DNA of 64,000 bases from Aurantimicrobium minutum (GTDB lineage Bacteria; Actinomycetota; Actinomycetes; Actinomycetales; Microbacteriaceae). The stretch spans positions 682,001 through 746,000 of the forward strand of contig NZ_JARXXU010000001.1 of assembly GCF_029894165.1 (NCBI RefSeq). Direction: 5' to 3'. The notes under the pieces were generated by a model that was not told where the DNA came from, did no database searches, and saw only the letters and a list, made by a program, of their open reading frames with translations. Positions 54,567 through 62,870 of this stretch are shown here, in pieces. Each line of letters starts with the position of its first letter. Positions within the stretch are counted from its first letter, which is position 1. A program made the translations under genes and the position numbers.

Positions 54567-55985
54567 GTGCCCAAGATTCTGATTGTCGGTGCTGGTTACG
54601 CTGGTTTCTATACCGCGTGGAAGCTCGAAAAGCTCCTTCGTAACGGAGAAGCGGACGTCACCATTGTTGACCCACTTCCCTATATGACCTACCAGCCCTT
54701 CCTGCCAGAAATTGCTGCAGGTTCGATTGAGCCTCGTCACGCTGTGGTTGGACACCGCTCACACCTCAAGCGCACCCGCATCATCTCGGGCAAGGTCACC
54801 GGTATCGACCACACCAAGAAGACCGCTGCGATCGTTCCCAACGCAGGCGAGAACTTCACCGAGTCCTACGACCAGGTCATTTTCACCGCAGGCGCGGTCT
54901 CTCGCACCTTCCCCATCCCCGGTATTGCGGACAACGCTATTGGCCTCAAGACCATTGAAGAAGCTGTGGCCATTCGTGACCGCCTCCTCTCCAACTTCGA
55001 CAAGGCAGCACAGTTGCCTGCAGGTCCTGAACGCGACCGTCTGTTGACCGTCACCGTCGTCGGTGGTGGCTTTGCCGGTATTGAAGTCTTTGCTGAACTT
55101 CGTTCACTGGCGTCCTCTCTCATCAAGGACTACCCCGAACTCACCTTCGAGGACACCCACTTCCACCTCATCGAAGCCATGGGCCGCATCATGCCTGAGG
55201 TTTCCCTGGAGACCAGCAAGTGGGTTCTCAACAACCTCGCCGAGCGTGGCGCACAGGTTCACCTCGACACTCAGCTCCAGTCGGCAGAGAACGGTGTCAT
55301 CCAGCTCTCCACCGGTGAGAGCTTCGCCTCGGACCTCATCATCTGGACTGCCGGTGTGATGGCGAACCCCATGCTGCGTGCTACAGACTTCCCCCTCGAC
55401 GAGCGTGGTCGTCTGCGCGTGCGCGCTGACCTCCGCGTTGAGGGCGAAAACGGTGTGATCGAAGGCGCCTGGGGCGCCGGTGACGCAACCGCATGTCCTG
55501 ACCTCTCTGGCGGTGGCGTCGGCGGTTACTGCGTTCCTAACGCTCAGCACGCTGTTCGCCAAGGCAAGCTCATGGCACGCAACGTTGTTGCCGTTCTCCG
55601 CGGCGAAGGCCCCACTGACTACTTCCACAAGAACCTCGGTGCTGTTGCTGGTCTCGGCCTCAACATCGGTGTGTTCCAGTCCGGCAAGTTAGCTCTCAAG
55701 GGCTACATCGCATGGTTGGCTCACCGCGGTTACCACGGTCTGGCTATGCCTTCCTTCGAGCGTAAGTTCCGCGTCGTGGGTGGCTGGTGGAACAACTTCT
55801 GGCTCGGCCGCGACATCGTCTCGCTCGAAGCTCGTGAGACTCCTCGCGCCGCATTCGAAGAGTTTGCTTCGCGTCCGGCACCTGCAGCGCCTGCCAAGGC
55901 AGCAGCCAAGCCTGCAGCTAAAGCCCCTGCAAAGAAGCCCGCAGCAGCCAAGGCTCCAGCGAAGAAGCCTGCGGCTAAGAAGTAA
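54567..55985 (+). CDS. ndh: Type II NADH dehydrogenase with Lys/Ala-rich C-terminal tail
   Basis: Non-proton-pumping NADH:menaquinone oxidoreductase, peripheral on the membrane. The start chosen is the GTG at 54567 with AGGAG about ten bases before it (472 aa). An ATG at 54543 inside the upstream gene is an alternative. The FAD motif ILIVGAGYAGFYTAWKL is at the N-terminus and the NAD motif VTVVGGGFAGIEVFAEL near residue 165. WGAGDATACPD and GGYCVPNAQHAVRQG are family signatures. The last 35 or so residues are a Pro/Ala/Lys repeat (APAKKPAAAKAPAKKPAAKK) resembling histone-like tails, beyond the family's usual end. Confidence 0.94.
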   Translation: MPKILIVGAGYAGFYTAWKLEKLLRNGEADVTIVDPLPYMTYQPFLPEIAAGSIEPRHAVVGHRSHLKRTRIISGKVTGIDHTKKTAAIVPNAGENFTESYDQVIFTAGAVSRTFPIPGIADNAIGLKTIEEAVAIRDRLLSNFDKAAQLPAGPERDRLLTVTVVGGGFAGIEVFAELRSLASSLIKDYPELTFEDTHFHLIEAMGRIMPEVSLETSKWVLNNLAERGAQVHLDTQLQSAENGVIQLSTGESFASDLIIWTAGVMANPMLRATDFPLDERGRLRVRADLRVEGENGVIEGAWGAGDATACPDLSGGGVGGYCVPNAQHAVRQGKLMARNVVAVLRGEGPTDYFHKNLGAVAGLGLNIGVFQSGKLALKGYIAWLAHRGYHGLAMPSFERKFRVVGGWWNNFWLGRDIVSLEARETPRAAFEEFASRPAPAAPAKAAAKPAAKAPAKKPAAAKAPAKKPAAKK

Positions 55986-55996
55986 ATCTTCTCATC

Positions 55997-56031
55997 GCAG
56001 AAGGGGAGGCCGTCACGGCCTCCCCTTCTGC
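55997..56031 (+). terminator. Strong terminator after ndh
   Basis: A perfect 16-bp stem, GCAGAAGGGGAGGCCG / CGGCCTCCCCTTCTGC, with a TCA loop, followed by TTTGC. It ends the ftsB-DUF501-protease-ndh transcript. Confidence 0.9.
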
Positions 56032-56052
56032 TTTGCTAGCCTGAGTAGGTAC

Positions 56053-56129
56053 GCCCCCATAGCCCAATCGGCAGAGGCAATCGACTTAAAATCGATCCAG
56101 TGTGGGTTCGAGTCCCACTGGGGGTACCA
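56053..56129 (+). tRNA. tRNA-Leu (anticodon UAA) with short variable loop
   Basis: Acceptor GCCCCCA/TGGGGGT (G1-U72 wobble), discriminator A and encoded CCA. D stem GCC/GGC of 3 bp with an 11-nt loop CAATCGGCAGA, like bacterial tRNA-Leu. Anticodon arm ATCGA/TCGAT perfect; loop CTTAAAA, anticodon TAA. T arm GTGGG/CCCAC with TTCGAGT. The variable loop is only 5 nt (CCAGT), whereas bacterial tRNA-Leu is class II with a long variable arm. So anticodon and D arm say Leu, but the body is class I. It may be a diverged isoacceptor or a tRNA whose charging differs from its anticodon. Confidence 0.85.
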
Positions 56130-56136
56130 CTAGATA

Positions 56137-56424
56137 TCAGTTCTTGCGTCGGTAGGCATTTTTGCGATGCGAGACGAGGACTATTTCGATCATGATTTCG
56201 TTGTCATAGATTTCATAGATTTCATAGATCACTCGATATTCACCACGTCTGGCGACCATCATTCCTGCGAGGTCTCCGCGCAAGCTCTTTCCTAGACGGT
56301 GAGGGTTCTCCGCGAGTGGTCCATAGATGAACTCAATGACGGCTGCTGCAACTTTGAGGGGGAGTTGAACCTCGATGGCAACACGAGCAGCGGGAAGAAT
56401 ATTGACGGTGTAGGACTGTTTCAT
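56137..56424 (-). CDS. relE: RelE/ParE-family toxin
   Basis: A 95-aa basic protein. YTVNILPAARVAIEVQLPLKV, the LRGDLAGMMVARRGEYRVIYEI core and the C-terminal VLVSHRKNAYRR match RelE mRNA interferases. A 9-bp tandem repeat at 56205-56229 produces a duplicated YEI (YEIYEIYDNE), lengthening the beta hairpin by one unit relative to the usual form. It overlaps the antitoxin gene by 4 bp and ends 8 bp beyond the convergent tRNA. Confidence 0.88.
   Translation of the reverse strand: MKQSYTVNILPAARVAIEVQLPLKVAAAVIEFIYGPLAENPHRLGKSLRGDLAGMMVARRGEYRVIYEIYEIYDNEIMIEIVLVSHRKNAYRRKN
56205..56229. repeat. 9-bp tandem repeat within relE
   Basis: CATAGATTT occurs twice followed by CATAGAT, in frame within the toxin gene. 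It is a slippage-prone array whose unit change keeps frame (3 codons). Confidence 0.85.
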
Positions 56425-56705
56425 TCGGGCACTCTGGCAGCAATGCCGGCGAGAAGTGTTTCTTTGTCCACAGCCACACTCAGCCCAGCTTGTTGTTGAG
56501 CCAATGCTTCCCGGAGTTTAGTCATCGTTTCCTCGTCACCCAAGATATCTATGGTCTCAACGAGAGAGTCATATTCATCGGCACTCAGGAGTACAGCGTC
56601 ACGATGACCATTTCGCGTGATCTCAAAGATTTCCTGGGTGGTGACAGCCGCCTCCACCAGCTTGGAGAGGTTTGCTCTGGCTTCAGCGAGGGAAAGTGTC
56701 GTCAT
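56421..56705 (-). CDS. Phd/YefM-family antitoxin
   Basis: A 94-aa antitoxin. The N-terminal DNA-binding domain MTTLSLAEARANLSKLVEAA with EIFEITRNGHRDAVLLSADEYDSLVETI is the Phd/YefM signature. The C-terminal half (about 60-94) would bind the RelE toxin. The antitoxin precedes the toxin with a 4-bp overlap, the standard RelBE/YefM-YoeB arrangement. No clear palindrome is seen in the short upstream spacer. Confidence 0.9.
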   Translation of the reverse strand: MTTLSLAEARANLSKLVEAAVTTQEIFEITRNGHRDAVLLSADEYDSLVETIDILGDEETMTKLREALAQQQAGLSVAVDKETLLAGIAARVPE

Positions 56706-56790
56706 GTACAGAATTATAGCGTCGAGAGTATGTGTGCCTGGAGGGCTGTGGAGAACGCTCCCTGTGTGTTCGAAAAAGTAAGTACGAGGG

Positions 56791-58080
56791 TTAACCCTTT
56801 TCAGCTAGTGCCGTTTCTGGTTTCTTAATACGGAAGCTCACCCAGGCTGCCACTGCACACAACGCGGCTGCTCCGATCCAGGCGTAGGTGTATTCGCCCG
56901 TCTGATCGCGGATAGCACCGGCCACCACTGAGGCAATAGAAGCCCCCACTTGGTGGGCTGCAAAGACCCACCCAAAGACGATGGGACCTTTGCGCCCAAA
57001 CACCTGATTCGAGATCGCGATCGTCGGGGGAACGGTCGCCACCCAATCGAGGCCATAAATCACGACGAACACAATGAGGCTCGGGTGGATGGCGTCAGAG
57101 AGCAGGATGGGCAACAGCATGAGGGACACACCGCGTCCGAAGTAGTAGATACCCAACAAGATGCGGGGATTCACGCGGTCGGTGAGCCAACCCGAGGCAA
57201 TCGTTCCAAAGACGTCAAAGATACCGACCACAGCCAACAGGCTGGCTGCGGTCGCCGTTGGCATGCCATGGTCGTGAGCTGACGGGACAAAGTGCACCCC
57301 AATCAAACCGTTGGTCGTTGCCCCGCAAATAGCAAAGCCAGCAGCCAGTGCCCAGAAAGTTTTAGTCTTGGCCGCCTCGACAAGGACCGTGATTGCATAT
57401 TTTGCGGGGTTGCCTGGTGCAGGTTGCTGGGCATCTTCTTCCGCTATTTGTTGCGCGACTGCTTCACTCTCGCCGAACCTGCGCACGCCCAAATCAGAGG
57501 GCTTGTTTCGCATGAACAGCAGAATCAAGGGCACAACGGCGAGAGAGCAGGCCGCAACGACGAGAGAGGCCGTGCGCCAGCCAGAGGTGCCGACCAGGGT
57601 GGCAAGGACGGGGAGAAAGATCAATTGTCCGGTCGCAGATGCCGCGGAGAGGATTCCAGAGACCAGGCCACGACGGGCAAAGAACCAGGTGTTCGTAATG
57701 GTGGCCGCGAAGACTAGGGCCATGGACCCCGTGCCGAGGCCAATCAACAGACCCCACGTCATGATCAGCATGAAGGGGTCCGTGACAAAGATGCTGAGGG
57801 CACTGCCCGCGGCAATCATCAGGAGGGCAAAGGTGGTGACCTTTCGCAGGCCAAAACGGCTCATCAGTGCCGCGGCAAACGGTGCCGTGAGCCCGTACAG
57901 CAGGATATTGATGCCGATGGCGAGGGAGATGGTGGTTCGGCTCCAGCCAAACTCTTCCTCGAGTGGAACCATCATGACGGTGGGCGCCGCACGGAAACCG
58001 GCTGCACCCAGCAGAGCAAGGAAGCCCACACCGGCCACTATCCAGGCAGGGTGGATTCTGCGCTGGCGGGTGCTGGTCAT
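56791..58080 (-). CDS. MFS transporter (12 TM, MCT/OFA-like)
   Basis: A 429-aa major facilitator protein with 12 hydrophobic helices and a central soluble loop rich in Glu/Gln (SEAVAQQIAEEDAQQP, about residue 210). The pattern GFRAAPTVMMVPLEEEFGWSRTTIS, and GVFAA-like VFAAHQVGASIASVVAGAIRD near the end, resemble oxalate/formate and monocarboxylate-type carriers. The substrate is unknown; an organic anion is plausible. It is transcribed alone, divergent from lemA. Confidence 0.85.
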   Translation of the reverse strand: MTSTRQRRIHPAWIVAGVGFLALLGAAGFRAAPTVMMVPLEEEFGWSRTTISLAIGINILLYGLTAPFAAALMSRFGLRKVTTFALLMIAAGSALSIFVTDPFMLIMTWGLLIGLGTGSMALVFAATITNTWFFARRGLVSGILSAASATGQLIFLPVLATLVGTSGWRTASLVVAACSLAVVPLILLFMRNKPSDLGVRRFGESEAVAQQIAEEDAQQPAPGNPAKYAITVLVEAAKTKTFWALAAGFAICGATTNGLIGVHFVPSAHDHGMPTATAASLLAVVGIFDVFGTIASGWLTDRVNPRILLGIYYFGRGVSLMLLPILLSDAIHPSLIVFVVIYGLDWVATVPPTIAISNQVFGRKGPIVFGWVFAAHQVGASIASVVAGAIRDQTGEYTYAWIGAAALCAVAAWVSFRIKKPETALAEKG

Positions 58081-58176
58081 CGCACCAGCCTAGTTGCCTC
58101 ACAGCTCAGCAAACAGGGACACCGCTTTCACGATTCTCTCGGCGTACATACAGCTATCTCGTCGTACGATGGAGGC

Positions 58177-58746
58177 ATGGATTTACTGCTCCCCCTTCTC
58201 GGCATCATCGTTGTTGTCGCCGTCATCGTTGGTATCTACCTCTGGTCGACCTATAACGCATTGGTCACTCTCAACGTTCGGGTGGATGAGGCATGGAGCG
58301 ACATCACTGTTCAGCTCAAGCGCCGAGCGGATCTGCTGCCCAATCTGATCGAGACGGTCAAGGGATATGCGGCTCACGAAAAGGGTGTTTTCGAAGCCGT
58401 CACCAAGGCGCGTGCAGAGACACTCTCGGCCAGCACCCCGGCAGAAGCCGGCGCGGCAGAAGGCCACATGCAGTCCGCACTGAAGTCCATCTTTGCTGTG
58501 GCGGAGGCATACCCGCAGCTTCACGCGAGCGAGAACTTCCTGCAATTACAGAGTGAACTCGTCGACACGGAAGACAAGATTCAGGCTGCTCGGCGCTTCT
58601 ACAACGGTGGCGTGCGAGAGTTCAACACCAAGATTCTGACCTTCCCCAACAACATGTGGGCGAACAAGTTGAAGTTCGACAAGCGCGACTTCTTCGATGT
58701 TGCAGATGCAGCGTCGATTGCTGAACCTCCCCGTATTCAGTTCTAA
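58177..58746 (+). CDS. lemA: LemA-family membrane protein
   Basis: A 189-aa protein, start at the ATG at 58177 with GGAGG upstream. One N-terminal membrane helix (3-22) is followed by a helical bundle with the family signature YNALVTLNVRVDEAWSDITVQLKRRADLLPNLIETVKGY and YNGGVREFNT near the C-terminus. The function of LemA is not established. It is 24 bp upstream of htpX; the lemA-htpX pairing recurs in many bacteria and suggests a shared role in membrane protein quality control. Confidence 0.94.
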   Translation: MDLLLPLLGIIVVVAVIVGIYLWSTYNALVTLNVRVDEAWSDITVQLKRRADLLPNLIETVKGYAAHEKGVFEAVTKARAETLSASTPAEAGAAEGHMQSALKSIFAVAEAYPQLHASENFLQLQSELVDTEDKIQAARRFYNGGVREFNTKILTFPNNMWANKLKFDKRDFFDVADAASIAEPPRIQF

Positions 58747-58770
58747 CACGTCCTCGAAGCAGGACCTCAG

Positions 58771-59652
58771 ATGTATTCTGCGATAGCCGCGAATAAACGC
58801 AACACCATCCTCATCATGGTGGTGTTTCTTGTGATCATCGGTGGCTTGGGGTGGCTCGCTGCCTATATCTATGGCGATCTCAATATCGCCATCTTCACCG
58901 TGGTGATTGCTGTGGGGTATGCCGCTTTCCAGTATTACCTAGCTGGTTCACAAGCACTTTCGATGGCGGGGGCCATAGAGATACAGAAAGTTGACAACCC
59001 CCGGCTCTATCGCATCGTAGAGAACCTGTGTATTGCGACCGGTACCCCCATGCCCAAGATTTACATCATCAACGACCAAGCACCCAATGCGTTTGCGACC
59101 GGCCGGGACCCCGAGCATGCCTCGGTGGCAGCGACCTCCGGATTACTTGACCTCATAGATGATGCCGAACTCGAAGGCATCATGGCCCATGAACTTGGCC
59201 ATGTCCGCAACTATGACATTCGGGTGTCCATGATTGTCTTTGGCCTTGTCGTGGCCGTTGGTTTCCTGGCCGACATGTTGCTGCGCATGTCCCTGTTTGC
59301 AGGAAACCGTCGCGACAACAACGGCGGAAACCCTGTGGTGATGATCTTTGGTCTCGTTGCCATGCTGATCGCTCCTCTCATCGCGACGCTCGTGCAGCTC
59401 GCCGTTTCCCGGCAACGTGAATATCTCGCCGATGCCACGGGGGCTCTCTCCACCCGCCACCCCGAAGCTTTGGCCAGCGCACTGCAGAAACTGGGTGCAT
59501 ACGGTCGACCCCTCCAGCGGCAGAGTTCGAGCATGGCTCACATGTGGATTGCTGACCCCGAGAAGCCTGGGCTCGCAGAACGTTTTCTCTCCACCCACCC
59601 GCCTATTGCCGAACGCATCGAGCGACTTCACGAGATGGGTGGCAAGTTCTAG
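58771..59652 (+). CDS. htpX: M48 zinc metalloprotease HtpX
   Basis: Membrane-embedded protease of 293 aa that degrades damaged membrane proteins. Two N-terminal helices (about 12-55), then the zinc motif HELGH (H140, E141, H144 in IMAHELGHVRNYD) and the downstream Glu in QREYLADATGALSTRHPEALA. Two further hydrophobic segments lie between (about 152-170 and 190-210). The C-terminal THPPIAERIERL is typical of M48. Confidence 0.95.
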   Translation: MYSAIAANKRNTILIMVVFLVIIGGLGWLAAYIYGDLNIAIFTVVIAVGYAAFQYYLAGSQALSMAGAIEIQKVDNPRLYRIVENLCIATGTPMPKIYIINDQAPNAFATGRDPEHASVAATSGLLDLIDDAELEGIMAHELGHVRNYDIRVSMIVFGLVVAVGFLADMLLRMSLFAGNRRDNNGGNPVVMIFGLVAMLIAPLIATLVQLAVSRQREYLADATGALSTRHPEALASALQKLGAYGRPLQRQSSSMAHMWIADPEKPGLAERFLSTHPPIAERIERLHEMGGKF

Positions 59653-59677
59653 GGGTGTGCTCCTCTAGGATTTGGTT

Positions 59678-60922
59678 ATGACCGTAAAGCACGTCGCTGG
59701 CCCCACTCTGGCTGAGTTTGAGGCTGCCCGCGCCACCGTGGCGATGGTCGCACAGGCTACGCCGATGGAAACCTCGCGTTACCTCACGGGCGTGCTCGGA
59801 TCTGAAGTATTCCTCAAGTGCGAGAACCTGCAGCGCACCGGAAGCTACAAGCTTCGTGGTGCGTATAACCGCTTGTCTCAGCTCACGGCAGAGGAACGAG
59901 CTAAAGGCGTCATTGCTGCCTCGGCGGGAAACCATGCTCAAGGTGTCGCCCTGGCTGCTCGAGAACTGGGTATCAAGGCGACCATCTTCATGCCGCAGGG
60001 TGTTGCTCTGCCCAAGCTGGAAGCAACCCGTGAATACGGTGCCGAGGTTGTGCTCACCGGCCACATCTTTAACGAATCACTCAAGGCAGCCAAGGAATTC
60101 GCGACCGAAACGGGCGGTATCTTCATCGCCCCCTTTGACCACGAGCACGTCATCACCGGTCAAGGAACATTGGGGCTGGAAATCCTCGATGAAGTCCCTG
60201 ATGTGGACACCATCATCGTGCCCATCGGTGGTGGCGGTCTGATCTCTGGTGTGGCTTCTGCCGTCAAGCAGAAGGCGGTGACCCTCGGTCGCACCGTGCG
60301 CATTATCGGTGTCCAGGCAGAGAATGCAGCTGCATATCCTCCCTCCCTCGCAGCGGGGGAGCCTGTCAATGTGGAAGTTCACCCCACCATCTGTGACGGT
60401 ATCGCTGTGGCGCGTCCAGGAACCCTGAACTTTGACATCATCAAAGACACTGTGGATGAAGTTGTCACTGTCTCCGACGATGACACCGCACGCGCCCTCG
60501 TCATGTTGCTCGAGCGCGCCAAACTTGTCGTAGAACCCGCAGGTGCTGTGGGCGTGGCCGCGATCATGGCCAAGAAGATCAAAAACGCGGGCAAGACGGT
60601 TGCCATTCTTTCCGGTGGAAATATCGATCCCCTGCTGTTGCAGCGCATCGTCGGTCACGGACTTGCCGCCTCGGAGCGTTACCTCAAACTCCGTGTCATG
60701 CTTCCCGACCGCCCAGGTCAGCTTGCTCGCACGGCGGAAATCGTGTCCGAGCAGAACGCTAACGTGGTCGAGGTGCTGCACACCCGTCACGGACGTGGTT
60801 TGCAGATCAGCGAGGTCGAACTGGAACTTCACATCGAAACCCGTGGCAAAGAACACCGCAAGCAGGTCGTCAAGGCGCTGCGCGATGAAGGTTTCAAAGT
60901 TCGCATCAGCGACGACATCTAA
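59678..60922 (+). CDS. ilvA: Threonine ammonia-lyase with ACT domain
   Basis: PLP-dependent threonine deaminase giving 2-oxobutanoate for isoleucine, or for catabolism. It has 414 aa from the ATG at 59678 (a TTG two codons earlier is possible). The PLP lysine is K58 in RTGSYKLRGAYNR; the Gly-rich phosphate loop is VPIGGGGLISG. The C-terminal 80 residues form one ACT regulatory domain (LKLRVMLPDRPGQLARTAEIV). One ACT domain, rather than two, matches the shorter form common in actinobacteria. Confidence 0.93.
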   Translation: MTVKHVAGPTLAEFEAARATVAMVAQATPMETSRYLTGVLGSEVFLKCENLQRTGSYKLRGAYNRLSQLTAEERAKGVIAASAGNHAQGVALAARELGIKATIFMPQGVALPKLEATREYGAEVVLTGHIFNESLKAAKEFATETGGIFIAPFDHEHVITGQGTLGLEILDEVPDVDTIIVPIGGGGLISGVASAVKQKAVTLGRTVRIIGVQAENAAAYPPSLAAGEPVNVEVHPTICDGIAVARPGTLNFDIIKDTVDEVVTVSDDDTARALVMLLERAKLVVEPAGAVGVAAIMAKKIKNAGKTVAILSGGNIDPLLLQRIVGHGLAASERYLKLRVMLPDRPGQLARTAEIVSEQNANVVEVLHTRHGRGLQISEVELELHIETRGKEHRKQVVKALRDEGFKVRISDDI

Positions 60923-60934
60923 GCATTAACGACA

Positions 60935-60962
60935 GAATGCCTCCCCGGCTGGGGAGGCATTC
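60935..60962. terminator. Terminator between ilvA and greA
   Basis: A 12-bp perfect stem, GAATGCCTCCCC / GGGGAGGCATTC, with a GGCT loop, placed between two convergent genes. It probably works for both strands, though the T-tract is short. Confidence 0.8.
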
Positions 60963-60975
60963 TCGGTTAAATGTT

Positions 60976-61467
60976 CTAGCCCGTGAAGGTGGCGACGTCG
61001 AGAACCTCGACCTCGATGTCTTTGCCGTTGGGAGCAGTAAAGACGGTTTTCTCTCCGACCTTGAGGCCCAGGATGGCAGCTCCCATGGGGCTGCTTTCGC
61101 TATAGACGGTGTAGTCCGTGCCCGCAGCGATTTCGCGGTTGCCGAGCAGGAAGACAGATTCGTCACCGGCGATCTTCGCGGTGATCACGGTGCCGGTCTC
61201 TACCACACCTGAGCTTTCGGGGGCTTCGCCCACTGTGACGTCCTTAAGGAGAGCGGTGAGGGTGCGAATCCGCGCCTCAATCTTGCCCTGCTCGTCCTTG
61301 GCTGCGTGGTATCCGCCGTTTTCCTTGAGGTCTCCCTCTTCGCGGGCGGCTTCAATACGCTTGGCAATCTCTTCACGGCCTTGAACGCTCAGGGTGTCGA
61401 GTTCTCCCTTGAGGCGGTCATACGCCTCCTGGGTGAGCCAGGTCTCTTTGATTTCTTCGGTAGCCAT
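60976..61467 (-). CDS. greA: Transcription elongation factor GreA
   Basis: Rescues backtracked RNA polymerase by stimulating transcript cleavage. The start is the ATG at 61467 (MATEEIKETWLTQEAY), giving 163 aa; a longer frame extends into the spacer. The N-terminal coiled coil (about 8-75) ends with the acidic tip in EEGDLKENGGYHAAK, where D and E coordinate the catalytic Mg. The C-terminal FKBP-like domain has SPMGAAILGLKVGE. The upstream gene on the same strand is DUF4307, 10 bp away. Confidence 0.95.
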   Translation of the reverse strand: MATEEIKETWLTQEAYDRLKGELDTLSVQGREEIAKRIEAAREEGDLKENGGYHAAKDEQGKIEARIRTLTALLKDVTVGEAPESSGVVETGTVITAKIAGDESVFLLGNREIAAGTDYTVYSESSPMGAAILGLKVGEKTVFTAPNGKDIEVEVLDVATFTG

Positions 61468-61477
61468 AGCTTTCAGC

Positions 61478-61885
61478 CTAGGTGAGCCAACATTCGTAAA
61501 CCAAACCGGTGGTGGCTGGTTCACTCGTCAGAATTGTTTCGCTCATATCGCGAATGCGCTGATCGGAGGCGGGGTAGACAAAAACTTTCCATCCCACAAT
61601 TGCAAAAGACGTATTCAGAGCCTGCACGGCGCACGCCACATCATGTCCTGGGGTTGCCGTCACTTCGAAATCGATCGTGACGCTCGTCTCGGTGAGGTTG
61701 CTATAGCCGAGATCTCGCGTGTCCACCTGAGGGCCAAACCCCAACGCATCGGTGGAGATGGCCCAGACGACGAGACCACAAATGATTACCGCTGATGTAA
61801 TGATCACACCGAGATTCCGACGGAGGGGACCACGTTTGTTCCCGCTGCGACCATAGCGGTCGTCGAGAGTGGTCTCGGTGCTCAT
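61478..61885 (-). CDS. DUF4307 membrane protein
   Basis: A 135-aa protein with an N-terminal cytoplasmic basic segment (DDRYGRSGNKRGPLRRN), one membrane helix (about 26-44) and an extracytoplasmic domain of about 85 residues (VTIDFEVTATPGHDVACAVQALNTSFAIVGWKVF). This matches the actinobacterial DUF4307 family, frequently next to greA and mycothiol genes. Function unknown. Two cysteines (ACAVQ and YECW) in the outer domain may pair. Confidence 0.88.
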   Translation of the reverse strand: MSTETTLDDRYGRSGNKRGPLRRNLGVIITSAVIICGLVVWAISTDALGFGPQVDTRDLGYSNLTETSVTIDFEVTATPGHDVACAVQALNTSFAIVGWKVFVYPASDQRIRDMSETILTSEPATTGLVYECWLT

Positions 61886-61969
61886 CGGGCTCCTTGGGCA
61901 GGGTTTTCACAGCCGGGTCACGGTACTGTGTTAACAAGGCTATTGGCTAGAACGCCCTGTGGAGGAACC

Positions 61970-62179
61970 GTGTTGTTTGCTGAAGAGACTATTGATCCTC
62001 AATTAGTGTCTCCCGGTGTTGTCGGTTTCGTCGCCACCGCGTTTGTGGCCATCCTGACCGTGCTGCTTCTGCTGGACATGGTTCGCCGGATGCGTAAGGT
62101 AAACATGCGTGCAGATATCCAAGAGAAGTTGGATGCTGAAGAAGCTGCTGAAGCCCAGGCCAAGCCCGCCCAGCCTTAA
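61970..62179 (+). CDS. Small single-helix membrane protein (69 aa)
   Basis: GTG start preceded by a strong GGAGGAACC; an upstream in-frame extension lacks an SD. The 69 residues begin with an acidic outside segment (FAEETIDPQ). A membrane helix follows (about 17-37), then a basic stop (RRMRK) and an acidic, Ala-rich cytoplasmic tail (EKLDAEEAAEAQ) that is probably helical. No function recognised. It is convergent with trhA. Confidence 0.75.
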   Translation: MLFAEETIDPQLVSPGVVGFVATAFVAILTVLLLLDMVRRMRKVNMRADIQEKLDAEEAAEAQAKPAQP

Positions 62180-62183
62180 TGCT

Positions 62184-62870
62184 TTACGCGTTATAAACGG
62201 GGTTCATGGCAATCAGCAAGATTGCCGTCCAGTGGCACATAAACGCCACCACGGTGAGGGTGTGGAATATCTCGTGGAATCCGAATACCCCAGGAATGGG
62301 ATTAGGTTTCTTGAGGCCGTACACCACCGCGCCCACGGTGTAGGCCAGGCCGCCCACGACCACAAGCACCATCATGGCCACATTGGCCTGGAAGAGATCC
62401 ACGATGTACATCATGGAAGCCCAGCCCAGCAGAATGTACAACGCCACATACAGCCAGCGGGGGGCGTGTACCCAGAACACGCGGAAGGCTATGCCCAGAA
62501 TCGTTCCGCCCCAGACCAGAACGAGGAGCAAAATACCTTTACTGGGCGGGAGGGCCAATACGGCAAGCGGTGTGTAGGTGCCGGCAATGAGCAAGAAGAT
62601 GTTGGCATGATCAAAGCGCTTGAGCATCACCTTGGTGCGGGGCTTCCAATTGAAGCGGTGATACAGCGCAGAGATCCCAAAAAGCATCATGGAGGTCAGC
62701 ATGAAAACCGCCGAGCTCAATTTCGCGGCGGGACCCTCGGCTAAGACAATCAGCACAATGCCGGCAACTATCGTCAGCGGGAACGTCCCGGCATGGATCC
62801 AACCGCGCCAGGTGGGTTTCACCTCAACCGGGGGATGTGCTTGTGTATCGTCGAGTAGTGGCAAGCCCAT
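62184..62870 (-). CDS. trhA: TrhA/hemolysin III family (PAQR) membrane protein
   Basis: A 228-aa seven-helix protein of the hemolysin III/YqfA family, related to PAQR receptors. Conserved residues: HRFNWKPRTKVMLKRFDHANIFLLIAGTYTP (Ser/His/Asp signature region) and a C-terminal HEIFHTLTVVAFMCHW with the metal-binding histidines. Family members influence membrane lipid homeostasis, and a hemolytic role is not generally supported. It is divergent from uppS. Confidence 0.92.
   Translation of the reverse strand: MGLPLLDDTQAHPPVEVKPTWRGWIHAGTFPLTIVAGIVLIVLAEGPAAKLSSAVFMLTSMMLFGISALYHRFNWKPRTKVMLKRFDHANIFLLIAGTYTPLAVLALPPSKGILLLVLVWGGTILGIAFRVFWVHAPRWLYVALYILLGWASMMYIVDLFQANVAMMVLVVVGGLAYTVGAVVYGLKKPNPIPGVFGFHEIFHTLTVVAFMCHWTAILLIAMNPVYNA

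Noticed and set aside
56787-56798. AGGGTTAACCCT palindrome over the MFS stop codon
   Set aside because: Perfect but too short, and located in coding sequence with no T-tract; probably chance.
60077-60856. A 259-codon open frame antisense to ilvA
   Set aside because: Shadow of ilvA; no start signal and low-complexity translation.
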